From Bradyrhizobium sp. CCBAU 051011 (lineage in GTDB: Bacteria; Pseudomonadota; Alphaproteobacteria; Rhizobiales; Xanthobacteraceae), in contig NZ_CP022222.1 in the NCBI RefSeq assembly GCF_009930815.1, positions 62,001 through 126,000 on the forward strand: a stretch of DNA of 64,000 nucleotides, written 5' to 3'. Positions 51,986-60,002 of this stretch are shown in pieces (position 1 is the first letter of the stretch; each line of letters opens with the position of its first letter). The position numbers and the translations under genes are program-made. The notes beneath the pieces were generated by a model that worked only from the letters and a program-made list of their open reading frames with translations, was not told the DNA's origin and did not search any database.

Positions 51986-52106
51986 GCGCGAGCACACCTG
52001 CGGGGCTGATGGGTTCTATTATTTCTTTTCGTTGGGAGCGACCGCGGGAGGTGATGAGAGTTCTTCAGCGGGCGTAGTGCCCCTAAGTTCGGATGCCCCA
52101 ACACAC

Positions 52107-52310
52107 TCACCCGCTCAACTCTTGGTGCCCCTGACAGTCCCTACCAGTTTGCATCCCATTTGGCGCACGCGGCTTCGCTTGGACAATCGACTTTCCTCCG
52201 ACCATTGGCTTCTTTGCCGGCGGGGCGCCCTGAGCGACAGCGGCACCACCAACCGAGACTGCTGCGAATACTAATGCAGCTCGTGCAGCGGTATTTCTGC
52301 TAATGATCAT
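52107..52310 (-). CDS. Small secreted protein
   Basis: 67 aa with signal peptide (NTAARAALVFAAVSVGGAAV, cleaved near AVA-QGA), then a Pro/Lys-rich mature chain APPAKKPMVGGKSIVQAKP. GGAGAAG upstream. Start overlaps the stop of the decayed gene at 52307 (ATGA), so the two were an operon. Confidence 0.6.
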   Translation of the reverse strand: MIISRNTAARAALVFAAVSVGGAAVAQGAPPAKKPMVGGKSIVQAKPRAPNGMQTGRDCQGHQELSG

Positions 52311-52552
52311 CGATCTTCTCCATCTAAATCCGGCTTGAAGCGTTGCCTCTGGAGAGAGCGCTCGATGGCTTTTTCCGCGTTACCAATCGCCTCGCCCCGC
52401 GTGCTGCCATATCCGGATATCTTGGTCCCGGAGACGGTTGCGACCTACTTCCAATGGTGGCGTACGATGCCCTGCACAACGGAGTATTCGATCCCGCGAT
52501 ACAAATCGCGATTGCCTTTGTGTTTCGTCGCGATGTGGCCGCCAACTGAGCG
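52307..52552 (-). pseudogene. Short conserved protein with internal TAG
   Basis: The minus strand encodes SVGGHIATKHKGNRDLYRGI, EYSVVQGIVRHHWK, then TAG, then VATVSGTKISGYGSTRGEAI, GNAEKAIERSLQRQRF to a TGA at 52307. The pattern (YRGIEYSVVQGI...W-W...GEAI--AEKAI) is a familiar short rhizobial family in which the codon here is Trp, so TGG became TAG. No ATG opens the frame either. Confidence 0.6.
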
Positions 52553-52556
52553 GTCC

Positions 52557-52730
52557 TTACTCTGACCGGTCCGCCATCATCTTTTCAATATCGCCAGCGA
52601 GTTGTCTAAAATGGGCGGCGAGGCGCTCGTAAAGCTCGCGCTTCTGCCGATCCGTCGCGCTTCTCGCGATCTGTTCGGCAAAGTCGGCTTCGGCGCGCAG
52701 CTTCTCCGCGCTGGCCTTCATGTCCTGCAT
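52557..52730 (-). CDS. 57-aa helical protein
   Basis: Encodes MQDMKASAEKLRAEADFAEQ, IARSATDRQKRELYERLAAH, FRQLAGDIEKMMADRSE. A helical hairpin belonging to the same general class of short rhizobial proteins as 13551 and 19652. Stops shortly before the decayed gene at 52307-52552, likely same transcript. Confidence 0.6.
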   Translation of the reverse strand: MQDMKASAEKLRAEADFAEQIARSATDRQKRELYERLAAHFRQLAGDIEKMMADRSE

Positions 52731-52846
52731 AGACCCTCACCTCGGCGGCAACCGATCATATACGTCGCCCGGCGTCGGGGACCATCGCAGGGGAATTAGA
52801 AAGCAGCTCGATCGCTCAATTTTGCCCGCCTGCTTAGCATTCCATG

Positions 52847-52877
52847 AGAAAGAAGCCGCCAACTGGGCGGCCTTACC
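52847..52877 (-). terminator. Rho-independent terminator for 52873
   Basis: Minus strand GGCCGCC, loop CAGTT, GGCGGC, then TTCTTTCTC. Begins right at the stop codon of the gene. Confidence 0.6.
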
Positions 52878-53091
52878 GTAGGCCAATCCGTGCCACGGTC
52901 ATTTCCGCGATCTCTCGCGGCTCGCTAATGCCTGTCGCGCCGACCTCGATAACCTTGCGAGCGACCATATCGCAAAGCGGGTCATTGCGATCAACCACGC
53001 CCAGCAAGTTTAGAGCGTGGTTGAAGGCTTTGTTCAAAAGCTCGATTTCTTCCGGCGTGCGCTTGTTTTTCAATAACCGATTGATTGGCAT
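52873..53091 (-). CDS. Short conserved helical protein (paralogue of 10662)
   Basis: 72 aa from ATG 53091: MPINRLLKNKRTPEEIELLN, KAFNHALNLLGVVDRNDPLC, DMVARKVIEVGATGISEPRE, IAEMTVARIG. It aligns without gaps over nearly its full length with 10662-10886. The frame is open to 53118, but the alignment supports 53091. Confidence 0.7.
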   Translation of the reverse strand: MPINRLLKNKRTPEEIELLNKAFNHALNLLGVVDRNDPLCDMVARKVIEVGATGISEPREIAEMTVARIGLR

Positions 53092-53165
53092 TGTCCCGCC
53101 CTCAGCCGACGCAAACAAAACCAGACCCCTCTTATAGCACTGGAACTCCGTTCACGGCCAGAGAA

Positions 53166-53438
53166 CTACGGAAGGAACCCTAACCCTTCTCGAGCTTGCT
53201 GCGTTTTGCTAAGGCCAACACGCCAACCGGCATCATCAGTCTGAAGATGGAACGCGAAGACGGCGTGGTGGGTGCTCATGACTTGCTGTTGGTCGTTCTT
53301 GTAGTCCTGACTAACGTCAGGCCCTTCGAGGCCATCAGCGCGAACACAGTCACAGGGCATTCCTGCCCCACACTGACATCCCAACCCTTCTGCCCAGGCA
53401 CGCTGCGGATGGTTGACCTTGCAGTCAGGATCAATCAT
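53166..53438 (-). CDS. Short Cys-rich protein coupled to 53435
   Basis: 90 aa. The N-terminal half carries a Cys cluster (CKVNHPQ, LGCQCGAGMPCDCVRADGLE, GPDVS) like the mini-protein at 17115 (CGCGGAGAPCPAC). The C-terminal half is irregular and may be read-through. ATGA overlap with the upstream gene. Confidence 0.5.
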   Translation of the reverse strand: MIDPDCKVNHPQRAWAEGLGCQCGAGMPCDCVRADGLEGPDVSQDYKNDQQQVMSTHHAVFAFHLQTDDAGWRVGLSKTQQAREGLGFLP

Positions 53439-53644
53439 CGAACGAGCCTAACCGGACGACGCCGGTATGCATCGATCGCAGAATTTGACAGCAGCAGCCT
53501 GCGCCGCTCGCCGCGTCTCATCATGCAAGCGATGCTGTCGAACAGAAACCGCGAGGTGTCGTTGGGTTCGCCGAGTTCACCCGTCCTCTCAAGGACGCTC
53601 CAAGCAATATTGAAAGACTGCTCAAAGAGGTCGGTGTCGGTCAT
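53435..53644 (-). CDS. Short conserved protein
   Basis: 69 aa: FEQSFNIAWSVLERTGELGE, TSRFLFDSIACMMRRGERRR, LLLSNSAIDAYRR. This helical family is frequent in rhizobia. Translationally coupled to 53166 by an ATGA overlap. Function unknown. Confidence 0.65.
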   Translation of the reverse strand: MTDTDLFEQSFNIAWSVLERTGELGEPNDTSRFLFDSIACMMRRGERRRLLLSNSAIDAYRRRPVRLVR

Positions 53645-53794
53645 GCAAGGAAAAACAGAGCCTCAACTGAAATGTTCCTACACCGGGCAAGGCCACGGCC
53701 GCGCGGTGATGGTTTGGGAGCAACACAACAAATGTTAGGTTTTGGTATGCAAGGAGAGCCGCGCCTCAACCGCATCGCAAATTCAGTGGCTCGT

Positions 53795-54112
53795 TCAACT
53801 AATCGCCTGCTGCGTCCTAGAACACCACCGTCTCCTCGCGCGCTTCTTTATTGTTGCGCACCCGGTTGGTAGGTAGGGTCTCGGCGGCCATTCCAGAAGC
53901 TCGACACCTGTTTCCGTGAAGACGATGCCTGCGGCGCTCAGTTCCGTTATCAAGGCGGATAATGTCGACGCCTGTGGTTCGCGTTTGCAGCTTTCGAGAT
54001 CAGCGATTATCACACGACGAACACTGATACCCTCTGCCAAGTAGGATTGAGACCAACCAAGAAGTGCACGTGCGCCTCTTACCTGCGCAGCGAGCTTTGG
54101 AAAATCATGCAT
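53795..54112 (-). CDS. XRE-family DNA-binding protein
   Basis: 105 aa. Helix-turn-helix in residues ~8-62 (VRGARALLGWSQSYLAEGIS, VRRVIIADLESCKREPQAST, LSALITELSAAGIVFTETGV). This compact Cro/C1-type regulator with a GIVF-x-GVELLEWPP ending is common next to response regulators in rhizobia. The last 25 residues are Arg-rich and may be extension past the family end. Confidence 0.75.
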   Translation of the reverse strand: MHDFPKLAAQVRGARALLGWSQSYLAEGISVRRVIIADLESCKREPQASTLSALITELSAAGIVFTETGVELLEWPPRPYLPTGCATIKKRARRRWCSRTQQAIS

Positions 54113-54489
54113 GGCTCCTCCGAAAAAAGAGTATGCAGAGGTTCAAAAGTGAACAGTATAGATTCTATAACAGTCTCATTTTTTATTGTTTGCTGCCTGC
54201 TAAGGTCAACCAAGATCAGGTTGTGAGCGCAATGCCAGCACGAGCGGCTCGGCGACAGACCTAGCAGCACCGTCCGTCACGTCACACCTTGTTCATTCGC
54301 CCCGCTGAGGTTCCGCGTATTTTGTTGTGAACCCTTCACCCTTATGGGTGAGACCATCTCTTCCGGCGGTTCGAGGGTCCCGTTTTTCTAACCTCAGCGC
54401 TCACCGATCCCGGGTTGACCCCGTGGGATGTAGAGCGTCATCCTATTGTCGTGGGTGGGAGGAAGGCAGTGGAGGTGAAGGTCGGTTCG

Positions 54490-55116
54490 ATGTTTGTACA
54501 TATTGTCGAAGACAATGCGAACTTCCGCAAAGCAATTGAAGGCCTGTTGAAGCAATTCGGATATGAGGTCTCCACTTATCCTTTGGCCCAGCATTTCCTG
54601 GATCGTTTGCCGAGCGACGACATACCGAGCTGCATCCTTCTTGACGTGCGGCTTCCGGGAATGAGCGGGCCAGAGCTGCAACAGCGGTTGTCAGAACTCG
54701 GTTCGACGCTCCCCATCATATTCCTCTCCGGCTACACTGATATTGCGACTACAGTGAAGACCATGAAGGCTGGCGGAGAGGATTTTTTGATCAAGCCCGT
54801 ATCATCGGACCAGCTTCTTCCAGCCGTCGAACGAGCCATCGCCCATCACCGCGCGGTGCTTAACCTGAAGCAGACCCGCGCCCTCATTCTCTCCCGCATT
54901 GCAACGTTGACGCCGCGCGAGCGGCAAGTGTTTGAACTTGTCATTCGTGGCAAAACTAACAAAGAGATCGCCAACGTCTTGGGCGCGACCGAACGCACCA
55001 TGAAGGCGCACCGCCATTTCGTGATGACGAAGATGCAGGCTCGATCTCTGCCAGAGCTTGTTTTGCTGGCCGAGCGCGTCAGCATCCTTGCGTCCGACGC
55101 GGGGCAGACTAGCTAA
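54490..55116 (+). CDS. FixJ/NarL-type response regulator
   Basis: 208 aa. Receiver domain with E7-D8, phosphoacceptor D52 in CILLDVRLPGMSG, T/S in FLSGYTD and K in FLIKPVSS. The C-terminal LuxR helix-turn-helix is LTPRERQVFELVIRGKTNKE, IANVLGATERTMKAHRHFVM. FixJ family by the GYTDIATTVKTMKAGGEDF motif. No adjacent kinase. The start at MFVHIVEDN is set by alignment; the open frame begins at 54415. Confidence 0.87.
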   Translation: MFVHIVEDNANFRKAIEGLLKQFGYEVSTYPLAQHFLDRLPSDDIPSCILLDVRLPGMSGPELQQRLSELGSTLPIIFLSGYTDIATTVKTMKAGGEDFLIKPVSSDQLLPAVERAIAHHRAVLNLKQTRALILSRIATLTPRERQVFELVIRGKTNKEIANVLGATERTMKAHRHFVMTKMQARSLPELVLLAERVSILASDAGQTS

Positions 55117-55514
55117 GACCGCGCTCGGTGCTGACCAGCCAAGGAGTCGTCCCAAAATGCAGAAACGGCGCTGTCGCCAGCGCCGTCTGGTGCACCTTAC
55201 GCGTGGAACCGGCCCACTTCGACTGGCGCTGGCGGGAGCGACCCGCTCTGGCTCTGCTGGCGTGGGAAGCCTTGCCCGCGATCCGCCGATGAGGCTACGC
55301 CGCATGTAGCGAGAGTCAATTGGATCGGACAATTAATTTTAGGCCAGTGGCGATAACCTTTCACGCCATCGCAGCATCTGGCCAACGTGGCGCCCTCACT
55401 CCGTTGGCGCTGAGTATACGTCGTAAAAGGCTGAAATGATCTGCCCAAGTGATTGCATAATTTGTTGCCACACTTGGCGGCGTGAGGCGGGCCATTCTGG
55501 AACGGAGATCAAGA
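55117..55514. other. 400-bp intergenic stretch
   Basis: Contains a strong stem GACGGCGCTGGCGACAGCGC-type hairpin at 55164-55190 after the response regulator, probably a terminator without a clear T run. Nothing else seen. Confidence 0.35.
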
Positions 55515-56312
55515 ATGATCTTCATGTTGTTTGCCGTGGCCATTGCCGTCTTATTTTTTGCCGGCTCGCTCATCTTGCTACGTTTGGGTCAGCAGCTCGG
55601 CTTGCAGCATCGCAAGCGGAGCGGCAGCGAGGGCCTCGGAGGGTTAGCGACCGTTGAAGGCTCAATTTTCGGCTTAATGGGTCTGCTGCTCGCATTCACC
55701 ATCTCAGGTGCGCTGCAACGCTTCGATGATCGCCGACAGCTGGTCATTCAGGAAGCGACGGCGGCCACCACCGCATATGACAGACTGAGCCTTTTCGGCG
55801 GAGACGATGCGCGCAGGCTTCAGACCGGCCTCAAAGAATACGTCCGCGCCCGGATCCATCTATACCGCATGGCGCATGATTTCTTGCTGCTCCAGCGGGC
55901 GGAAGATTTCTCGGACCAGCAAGAAAAAAAGGTGCTCGAACTCAAGAACCAGTTGTGGGACGCGGCGGTGGCGGCTTGCCCGCAGCCGAACTATCGACCT
56001 GCATGCGCTCTATCTCTTCCGGCGCTAAATAGTCTCTTTGAAGTCGCGCGCCTGCGTGCAGGTGCCGCCGAAAAACATCCGCCACAGATCGTCTACTTTA
56101 TGTTGTTTGGCCTTGGTCTTGGCTGCTCACTGCTTGCCGGGTTCGGTATGGCCGCGAGCGCAGGGCACAGCTGGATACACATGTTGCTCTTTGCAGGAAC
56201 CCTGACCGTCGCGCTCTACATCGTGACCGATATGGAATATCCGCGTCTCGGCCTCATCCGGATCGAGAGTTTCGATCATTTCCTCGCCGACGCCTACGAT
56301 CAAATGCGATAA
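55515..56312 (+). CDS. DUF4239 membrane protein
   Basis: 265 aa. Helices at 3-24 (FMLFAVAIAVLFFAGSLILL), ~47-66 (VEGSIFGLMGLLLAFTISGA), and two near the end (YFMLFGLGLGCSLLAGFGMA, SWIHMLLFAGTLTVALYIVT). The conserved DMEYPRLGLIRIESFD closes the family domain (bestrophin-like). The middle is cytoplasmic helical. Role unknown, possibly a channel. Confidence 0.82.
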   Translation: MIFMLFAVAIAVLFFAGSLILLRLGQQLGLQHRKRSGSEGLGGLATVEGSIFGLMGLLLAFTISGALQRFDDRRQLVIQEATAATTAYDRLSLFGGDDARRLQTGLKEYVRARIHLYRMAHDFLLLQRAEDFSDQQEKKVLELKNQLWDAAVAACPQPNYRPACALSLPALNSLFEVARLRAGAAEKHPPQIVYFMLFGLGLGCSLLAGFGMAASAGHSWIHMLLFAGTLTVALYIVTDMEYPRLGLIRIESFDHFLADAYDQMR

Positions 56313-56522
56313 CGCGCTTCGGCTGGCCTGAAACTGTCACCGCAAGTGGGTCCTTCGGCCCGTGGCGCACCTGCCGGGACCGCGCGACCCCACATATTGA
56401 GGATATCTGGCGCGAGAAAATCCGTGGTGCGGTTGCACGCGTGCCGGCACGCCAACGGCAGCGCAGCGAATGGCGCGATGCAATATCATCGAGGTGATGA
56501 AATGGACGGTGGTTGCTTGGCT

Positions 56523-56786
56523 TTATTTCGGAAGACATTCCACATTGTAGGCAATGATAATCTGGGCCGGATCGGCCTTGCCGATGGTCTTCAAGTCTTC
56601 CAGGCCACTTCTCAGCTTGGCTCCGGCATCCCTTAAACTTTCTTCAAGCGCCGATTTAGCCGCCCTGCATCGTTCTTCGTTGGAGAACTCCTGAAACACC
56701 ACGGTCGGAAGGAGCCTCCATTCCGCCCTATCATTGGAGGCGGCTGGGCTGACGGAGTAGGAAAAGACGTACATCAGAACCCACAT
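56523..56786 (-). CDS. Small hypothetical protein with weak export signal
   Basis: 87 aa from ATG 56786 (GGAG upstream): WVLMYVFSYSVSPAAS resembles a short signal or anchor, then DRAEWRLLPTVVFQEFSNEE, RCRAAKSALEESLRDAGAKL, ADPAQIIIAYNVECLPK. Two Cys. The frame upstream to 56960 overlaps the reverse-transcriptase remnant and is not real. Confidence 0.55.
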   Translation of the reverse strand: MWVLMYVFSYSVSPAASNDRAEWRLLPTVVFQEFSNEERCRAAKSALEESLRDAGAKLRSGLEDLKTIGKADPAQIIIAYNVECLPK

Positions 56787-56937
56787 CGCATACTCCACGG
56801 TGTAACGACGACTTGCGCGGAGCGCCTCTGAACGTCTGCTCCAGGGGCAAGTCCAGGCATGGCACGTTCCGCAGCGCTGGGAATGACGCGATGTGCCAAC
56901 TCGATCTGCACCAGGCCAACGCGTTGCCGACGGCACT

Positions 56938-56997
56938 ATGGCCACCGGCGACATGGTCATTGTGCGCTATGCCGATGACCTCATCATCGGCTTCGCG
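56938..56997 (+). pseudogene. Group II intron-type reverse transcriptase fragment
   Basis: Encodes ATGDMVIVRYADDLIIGF, the catalytic YADD core of group II intron reverse transcriptases with its usual flanks (GD--IVRYADD-I-GF). Neither the rest of the enzyme nor intron RNA domains were found. A relic only. Confidence 0.65.
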
Positions 56998-57024
56998 CCC
57001 CATCGGCCAACGGCGTCGCGCCAC

Positions 57025-57390
57025 TCAGTACGGATAGTACCGGTTTGGGCAAACCCAGTTGCCGTAGGTGTCGTAGCCGCAGCCGCCGCGGTAGGCCCCC
57101 GCCGCGGCTGCGCCGACCGCGGCCGCGCCCACCGCCGCCGCGCCGACACCGTAGCCGCGATAGCCGTAGCCGCGATAGCCGTAGCGCCCGCCGCGCACAG
57201 CGACCGCGCCACCCCGATATCCACGAGCAGCGACAGCGCCGCCCCGGGGTCCTCGAACTGCGACAGCGCCACCGCCGTGGAAGCCTCCAGCGCGCATACC
57301 ACCGCCGCGTCGGGCGAACGCGTCATCGGGAGTGAAGGTGACCAGCAGCAAGGCTGCGGCTGCCGAAGCGATGAGAATTCGACGCAACAT
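57025..57390 (-). CDS. Exported Gly/Arg/Tyr-rich repeat protein
   Basis: 121 aa from ATG 57390 (GAAGGAGAA upstream). Signal peptide RRILIASAAAALLLVTFTPD, DAFA-RRG. The mature chain consists of RGGAVAxRG repeats, then GYRGYGYRGYG and AAAVGAAAVGAAAAG, with a conserved-looking end CGYDTYGNWVCPNRYYPY carrying two Cys. Surface or periplasmic. A FixK-type box lies 100 bp upstream. Confidence 0.7.
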   Translation of the reverse strand: MLRRILIASAAAALLLVTFTPDDAFARRGGGMRAGGFHGGGAVAVRGPRGGAVAARGYRGGAVAVRGGRYGYRGYGYRGYGVGAAAVGAAAVGAAAAGAYRGGCGYDTYGNWVCPNRYYPY

Positions 57391-57489
57391 TAGGAGTTCT
57401 CCTTCTTCGAGATAGGGAAGCCGCGGACACCTGCACATCGCACCGAACCGCGGGTCAGTTGAAGCCTCGCGCGCGGGAGCTTCGCGCCC

Positions 57490-57503
57490 TTGACCTGGAT
57501 CAA
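57490..57503. promoter_or_regulatory. FixK/FNR-type box
   Basis: TTGACCTGGATCAA fits TTGAY-N4-ATCAA with one transition. It is 100 bp upstream of the 57390 start on the minus strand. Confidence 0.5.
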
Positions 57504-57611
57504 ACAAACCTCACGTTCATCTACGTGAACGACTGCTCGATCACCGCCCATTCACGCGGATGCTGCAAGCAATCGGAGTATCTTGCCGCGACGCAACAGG
57601 AACGAACACGA

Positions 57612-58063
57612 TGGCTGAGACCGTCAGCGTTGGTTGCCCGTCACGTCGCCCAGCCTGCGACCGTGAGCTCGTCGGCACTGGCGCTGCACCTTGCAGCCGA
57701 ACCTACATCGCCAAACTCGAAGCCGAAGGCGTCATCCAGCGGCAAGGTGACGGCTTTGCGCTCGACCAGAGCCGCGTTGCCTATCTGCGATACTTGCGGC
57801 GCAAGCGGCAGCAATCGCCGCGCGCGGAGGCCGACGCTGATCACGTCAAGGCCAAGACTGAGATGCTGCAACTGCGGTTGATGGAGAAGAAGCGAGAACT
57901 GGTCCGGCGGGCGGACGTTGATGAGTTGATCGACACCCTTGCCGGGGTCGTTCTCACGCATCTGAGCGGCATGGCGGCGCGGTGCAGCCGCGACATGGTG
58001 GTGAGGCGCAAGATCGATCAGGTGGTGTTTCAGGTCAGGCGTGAGCCGAAGCCTGCAGCGTGA
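57612..58063 (+). pseudogene. Phage terminase small subunit (Nu1-like) pseudogene
   Basis: From about 57704 the frame encodes CSRTYIAKLEAEGVIQRQGD, GFALDQSRVAYLRYLRRKRQ, KAKTEMLQLRLMEKKRELVR, VDELIDTLAGVVLTHLSGMA, the Nu1-type DNA-binding and dimer helices. The preceding segment VARHVAQPATVSSSALALHL, which should be contiguous, is in another frame. The C-terminus stops early at EPKPAA. A prophage relic. Confidence 0.65.
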
Positions 58064-58309
58064 TGGCCGATGTGGTCGGCGAACCGCCGTTAGAGCAACA
58101 GGTCTGACGATATGGATTGCCACGAAACCGTATGTCGCCTCCGGGAGCACAGCAGACCAAGTGTGCTCAAAGCAAGTTCTTCCGATTTTTGACCCACGGC
58201 GGACATCAGTTGTCTGTCAACTGCTCCGCACAAGCTCGCGTGAGCTGTTAAGCTAACTCGGGCAGCTTGGCGATGTTCACCGCTTTCAGCTGCGCTTCAT
58301 GACAATCAA
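58064..58309. other. Short gene-free stretch
   Basis: No reading frame of note. Ends in the regulatory region of 58386. Confidence 0.3.
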
Positions 58310-58323
58310 CTGATCTAGATCAA
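58310..58323. promoter_or_regulatory. FixK/FNR-type box upstream of 58386
   Basis: CTGATCTAGATCAA, one mismatch from TTGAT-N4-ATCAA, containing the perfect palindrome TGATCTAGATCA. Its centre is about 70 bp before the start codon, a normal distance for class II activation at -41.5. Confidence 0.55.
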
Positions 58324-58385
58324 CGAAGTTGGCGTCGGGCCGAGGATATCGTTGTTTAGGGCCGATGTCTGGCTGGAGGTCTGTC

Positions 58386-58823
58386 ATGCATTCAGCAATC
58401 CTGATTTTCCTTGCCATTCTGGCCTTTGCGACGACGCCAGCGCGCGCCCAAGGCTCGTGGCTTGAGACGAGATTTGCAAGGGCGATTTGCAGCGGCGGGG
58501 CGACGCCCGTTGCCAACACCGATGGCCTAGCGAGGCGGCTTAAACTCACCGATCCTCAAAAAGCGGCGCTGAAAGATTTGACTGGTGCTTCTGCGTCTGC
58601 CGACGCTTCTGCGAAGAAGTTGCTATGCGCTGACAAAGATCTTTCTACGACGCCGGGCCGAATGGCGTTCGCCGCAAAGATGGCGGAGACCAGGCTTTCC
58701 GGCCTGAAGGCAGTCGAGCCCAAGCTTCAGGCGTTTTATGACAGCCTGGACGCGAAGCAGAAGAAAGCGTTCGACACTGGCGGGCGCATCGGCGGAATAT
58801 TCGACTGGTGGGGCAAGAAATAA
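58386..58823 (+). CDS. Periplasmic Spy/LTXXQ-motif protein
   Basis: 145 aa. Signal peptide MHSAILIFLAILAFATTPAR, A-QGS. The mature part is helical with LKLTDPQKAALKDLTGASA (LTxxQ motif) and ETRLSGLKAVEPKLQAFYDS, LDAKQKKAFD, typical of Spy/CpxP-like chaperones that buffer periplasmic stress. A probable FixK-type box precedes it. Confidence 0.8.
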   Translation: MHSAILIFLAILAFATTPARAQGSWLETRFARAICSGGATPVANTDGLARRLKLTDPQKAALKDLTGASASADASAKKLLCADKDLSTTPGRMAFAAKMAETRLSGLKAVEPKLQAFYDSLDAKQKKAFDTGGRIGGIFDWWGKK

Positions 58824-58886
58824 AGGCCCGACTAGAACGAAGAAACTGGAAGAAGATTTTCTCGTTCGAGTAGAGGAGCAGAACTG

Positions 58887-59414
58887 ATGAGTGATCTTGT
58901 CGTGATTGCATTCCCAACCGAGGCGAAGGCAGAGGAAGTTCGTCAGAAATTGCTGACCATGCAGAAGGACTATCTGATCGAACTCGGCGATGCCGTGGTT
59001 GCGGTGAAGGACAGCAACGGAAACATCAAGCTAAATCAACTGATCAATACCACGGCTGCTGGTGCGGTTACTGGCACCTTTTGGGGCGCGCTGATTGGCC
59101 TGATCTTTTTGATGCCGCTGGCTGGCGCTGCCCTTGGCGCAGCGTCCGGCACGCTCGGCGGATATTTGACGGATGTCGGCATTGACGACAAATGGATGAA
59201 GGAGACCGCTGCTGCCATTCAACCTGGAACCGCAGCACTCTTCGTACTGGTGCGCAAAGTCACGGCAGACAAGGTTCTTGAGAGGCTCAAAGGCGAAGGC
59301 GGCGCGGTGCTAAAGACTTCTCTCGACCACACTAAGGAAGCCGCCTTGCAAGCGGCTCTGGCAGAGGTCAAAGCGGCGGTACCGGCTTCGCCTCCTGATT
59401 TGCCGCGCGTTTGA
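58887..59414 (+). CDS. DUF1269 membrane protein
   Basis: 175 aa: DLVVIAFPTEAKAEEVRQKL, VVAVKDSNGNIKLNQLINTT, a Gly/Ala-rich hydrophobic hairpin at ~60-95 (GTFWGALIGLIFLMPLAGAA, LGAASGTLGGYLTDVGIDD) and AAIQPGTAALFVLVRKVTAD. This family is small, membrane-associated and of unknown function. Confidence 0.82.
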   Translation: MSDLVVIAFPTEAKAEEVRQKLLTMQKDYLIELGDAVVAVKDSNGNIKLNQLINTTAAGAVTGTFWGALIGLIFLMPLAGAALGAASGTLGGYLTDVGIDDKWMKETAAAIQPGTAALFVLVRKVTADKVLERLKGEGGAVLKTSLDHTKEAALQAALAEVKAAVPASPPDLPRV

Positions 59415-59433
59415 AACGCTTGCGACCGCCTGC

Positions 59434-59937
59434 CGGCGACCGCGCCGCTGGGCGACGGGCGGTTATTGGGGCCGCGGCGGTTACTGGGGCGGCAGCCCAT
59501 CAACCGCGGCGCCCGCGTCGAGCACTGGCAGCACAAATCCGGCGCATCGCCAGGGCGCGCGCTACAACAATGCGAACCTCCAGCAGAGATTCGGCAATCC
59601 CAACCAGCGTCCAGGTGGCGGCCGCCAGGGGCTGGGTCAGGGAACGAACCGGCCCAATGTCGGCGATCGTGCCCAGGGCATCGGCAATCGGGCTCAAGGC
59701 ATCGATCGCCGCCGGCAGGCGGGCGCCGGAAGGACGGCCGGCAATCGACAAGCCATCAGCCGGAACCGCCCGACGGCGGGACGTAGCGTTGCGTGCAGGC
59801 CGGGTGGCGGCGGCAATGGCGTGACAAATTTCGGCGATGTCCGACTTCTCAAGCGCTTGATTTATGCAATCGGCAGCGACCTGCCGTTGTTCGATTGTGG
59901 GCGTGTCGCGGACCTGACGGATTTCTCAGACATGTAA
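59434..59937 (+). pseudogene. DUF3300-type exported protein, C-terminal fragment
   Basis: One frame from about 59434 encodes GGYWGRGGYWGG, NPAHRQGARYNNANLQQRFG, NPNQRPGGGRQGLGQGTNRP, GDRAQGIGNRAQGIDRRRQA, ending at 59937. The HRQGARYNNANLQQRFG block is the hallmark of the DUF3300 tail. The N-terminal domain and signal peptide are missing; the fragment abuts the DUF1269 gene. Confidence 0.6.
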
Positions 59938-59946
59938 CCTCCAACA

Positions 59947-59975
59947 AAAAGGTCGGCATTTCTGCCGACCTAGTT
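59947..59975 (-). terminator. Rho-independent terminator of the porin-like gene
   Basis: Minus strand AGGTCGGC, loop AGAAAT, GCCGACCT, then TTTTGTTGG. Starts 28 bp after the stop codon of 60003. Confidence 0.75.
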
Positions 59976-60002
59976 TGCTGGAGAAGTCGAAATAACGCGA
60001 GG

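Noticed and set aside
14061..53735. AACAAATGTT/AACAATTGTT motifs as a regulator operator
   Set aside because: Four of the five clear occurrences are at the ends of repeats A and C, so they are part of the repeats; the copy at 53726 alone is not enough for an operator call.
57025..57390. CRISPR-like short repeats in the Gly/Arg/Tyr-rich gene
   Set aside because: The repeats are codon-level, variable in spacing and in frame; there are no unique spacers or cas genes.
59411..59824. 137-aa Arg/Ala-rich frame after DUF1269
   Set aside because: Out of frame with the recognisable DUF3300 tail; composition is that of a shifted frame.
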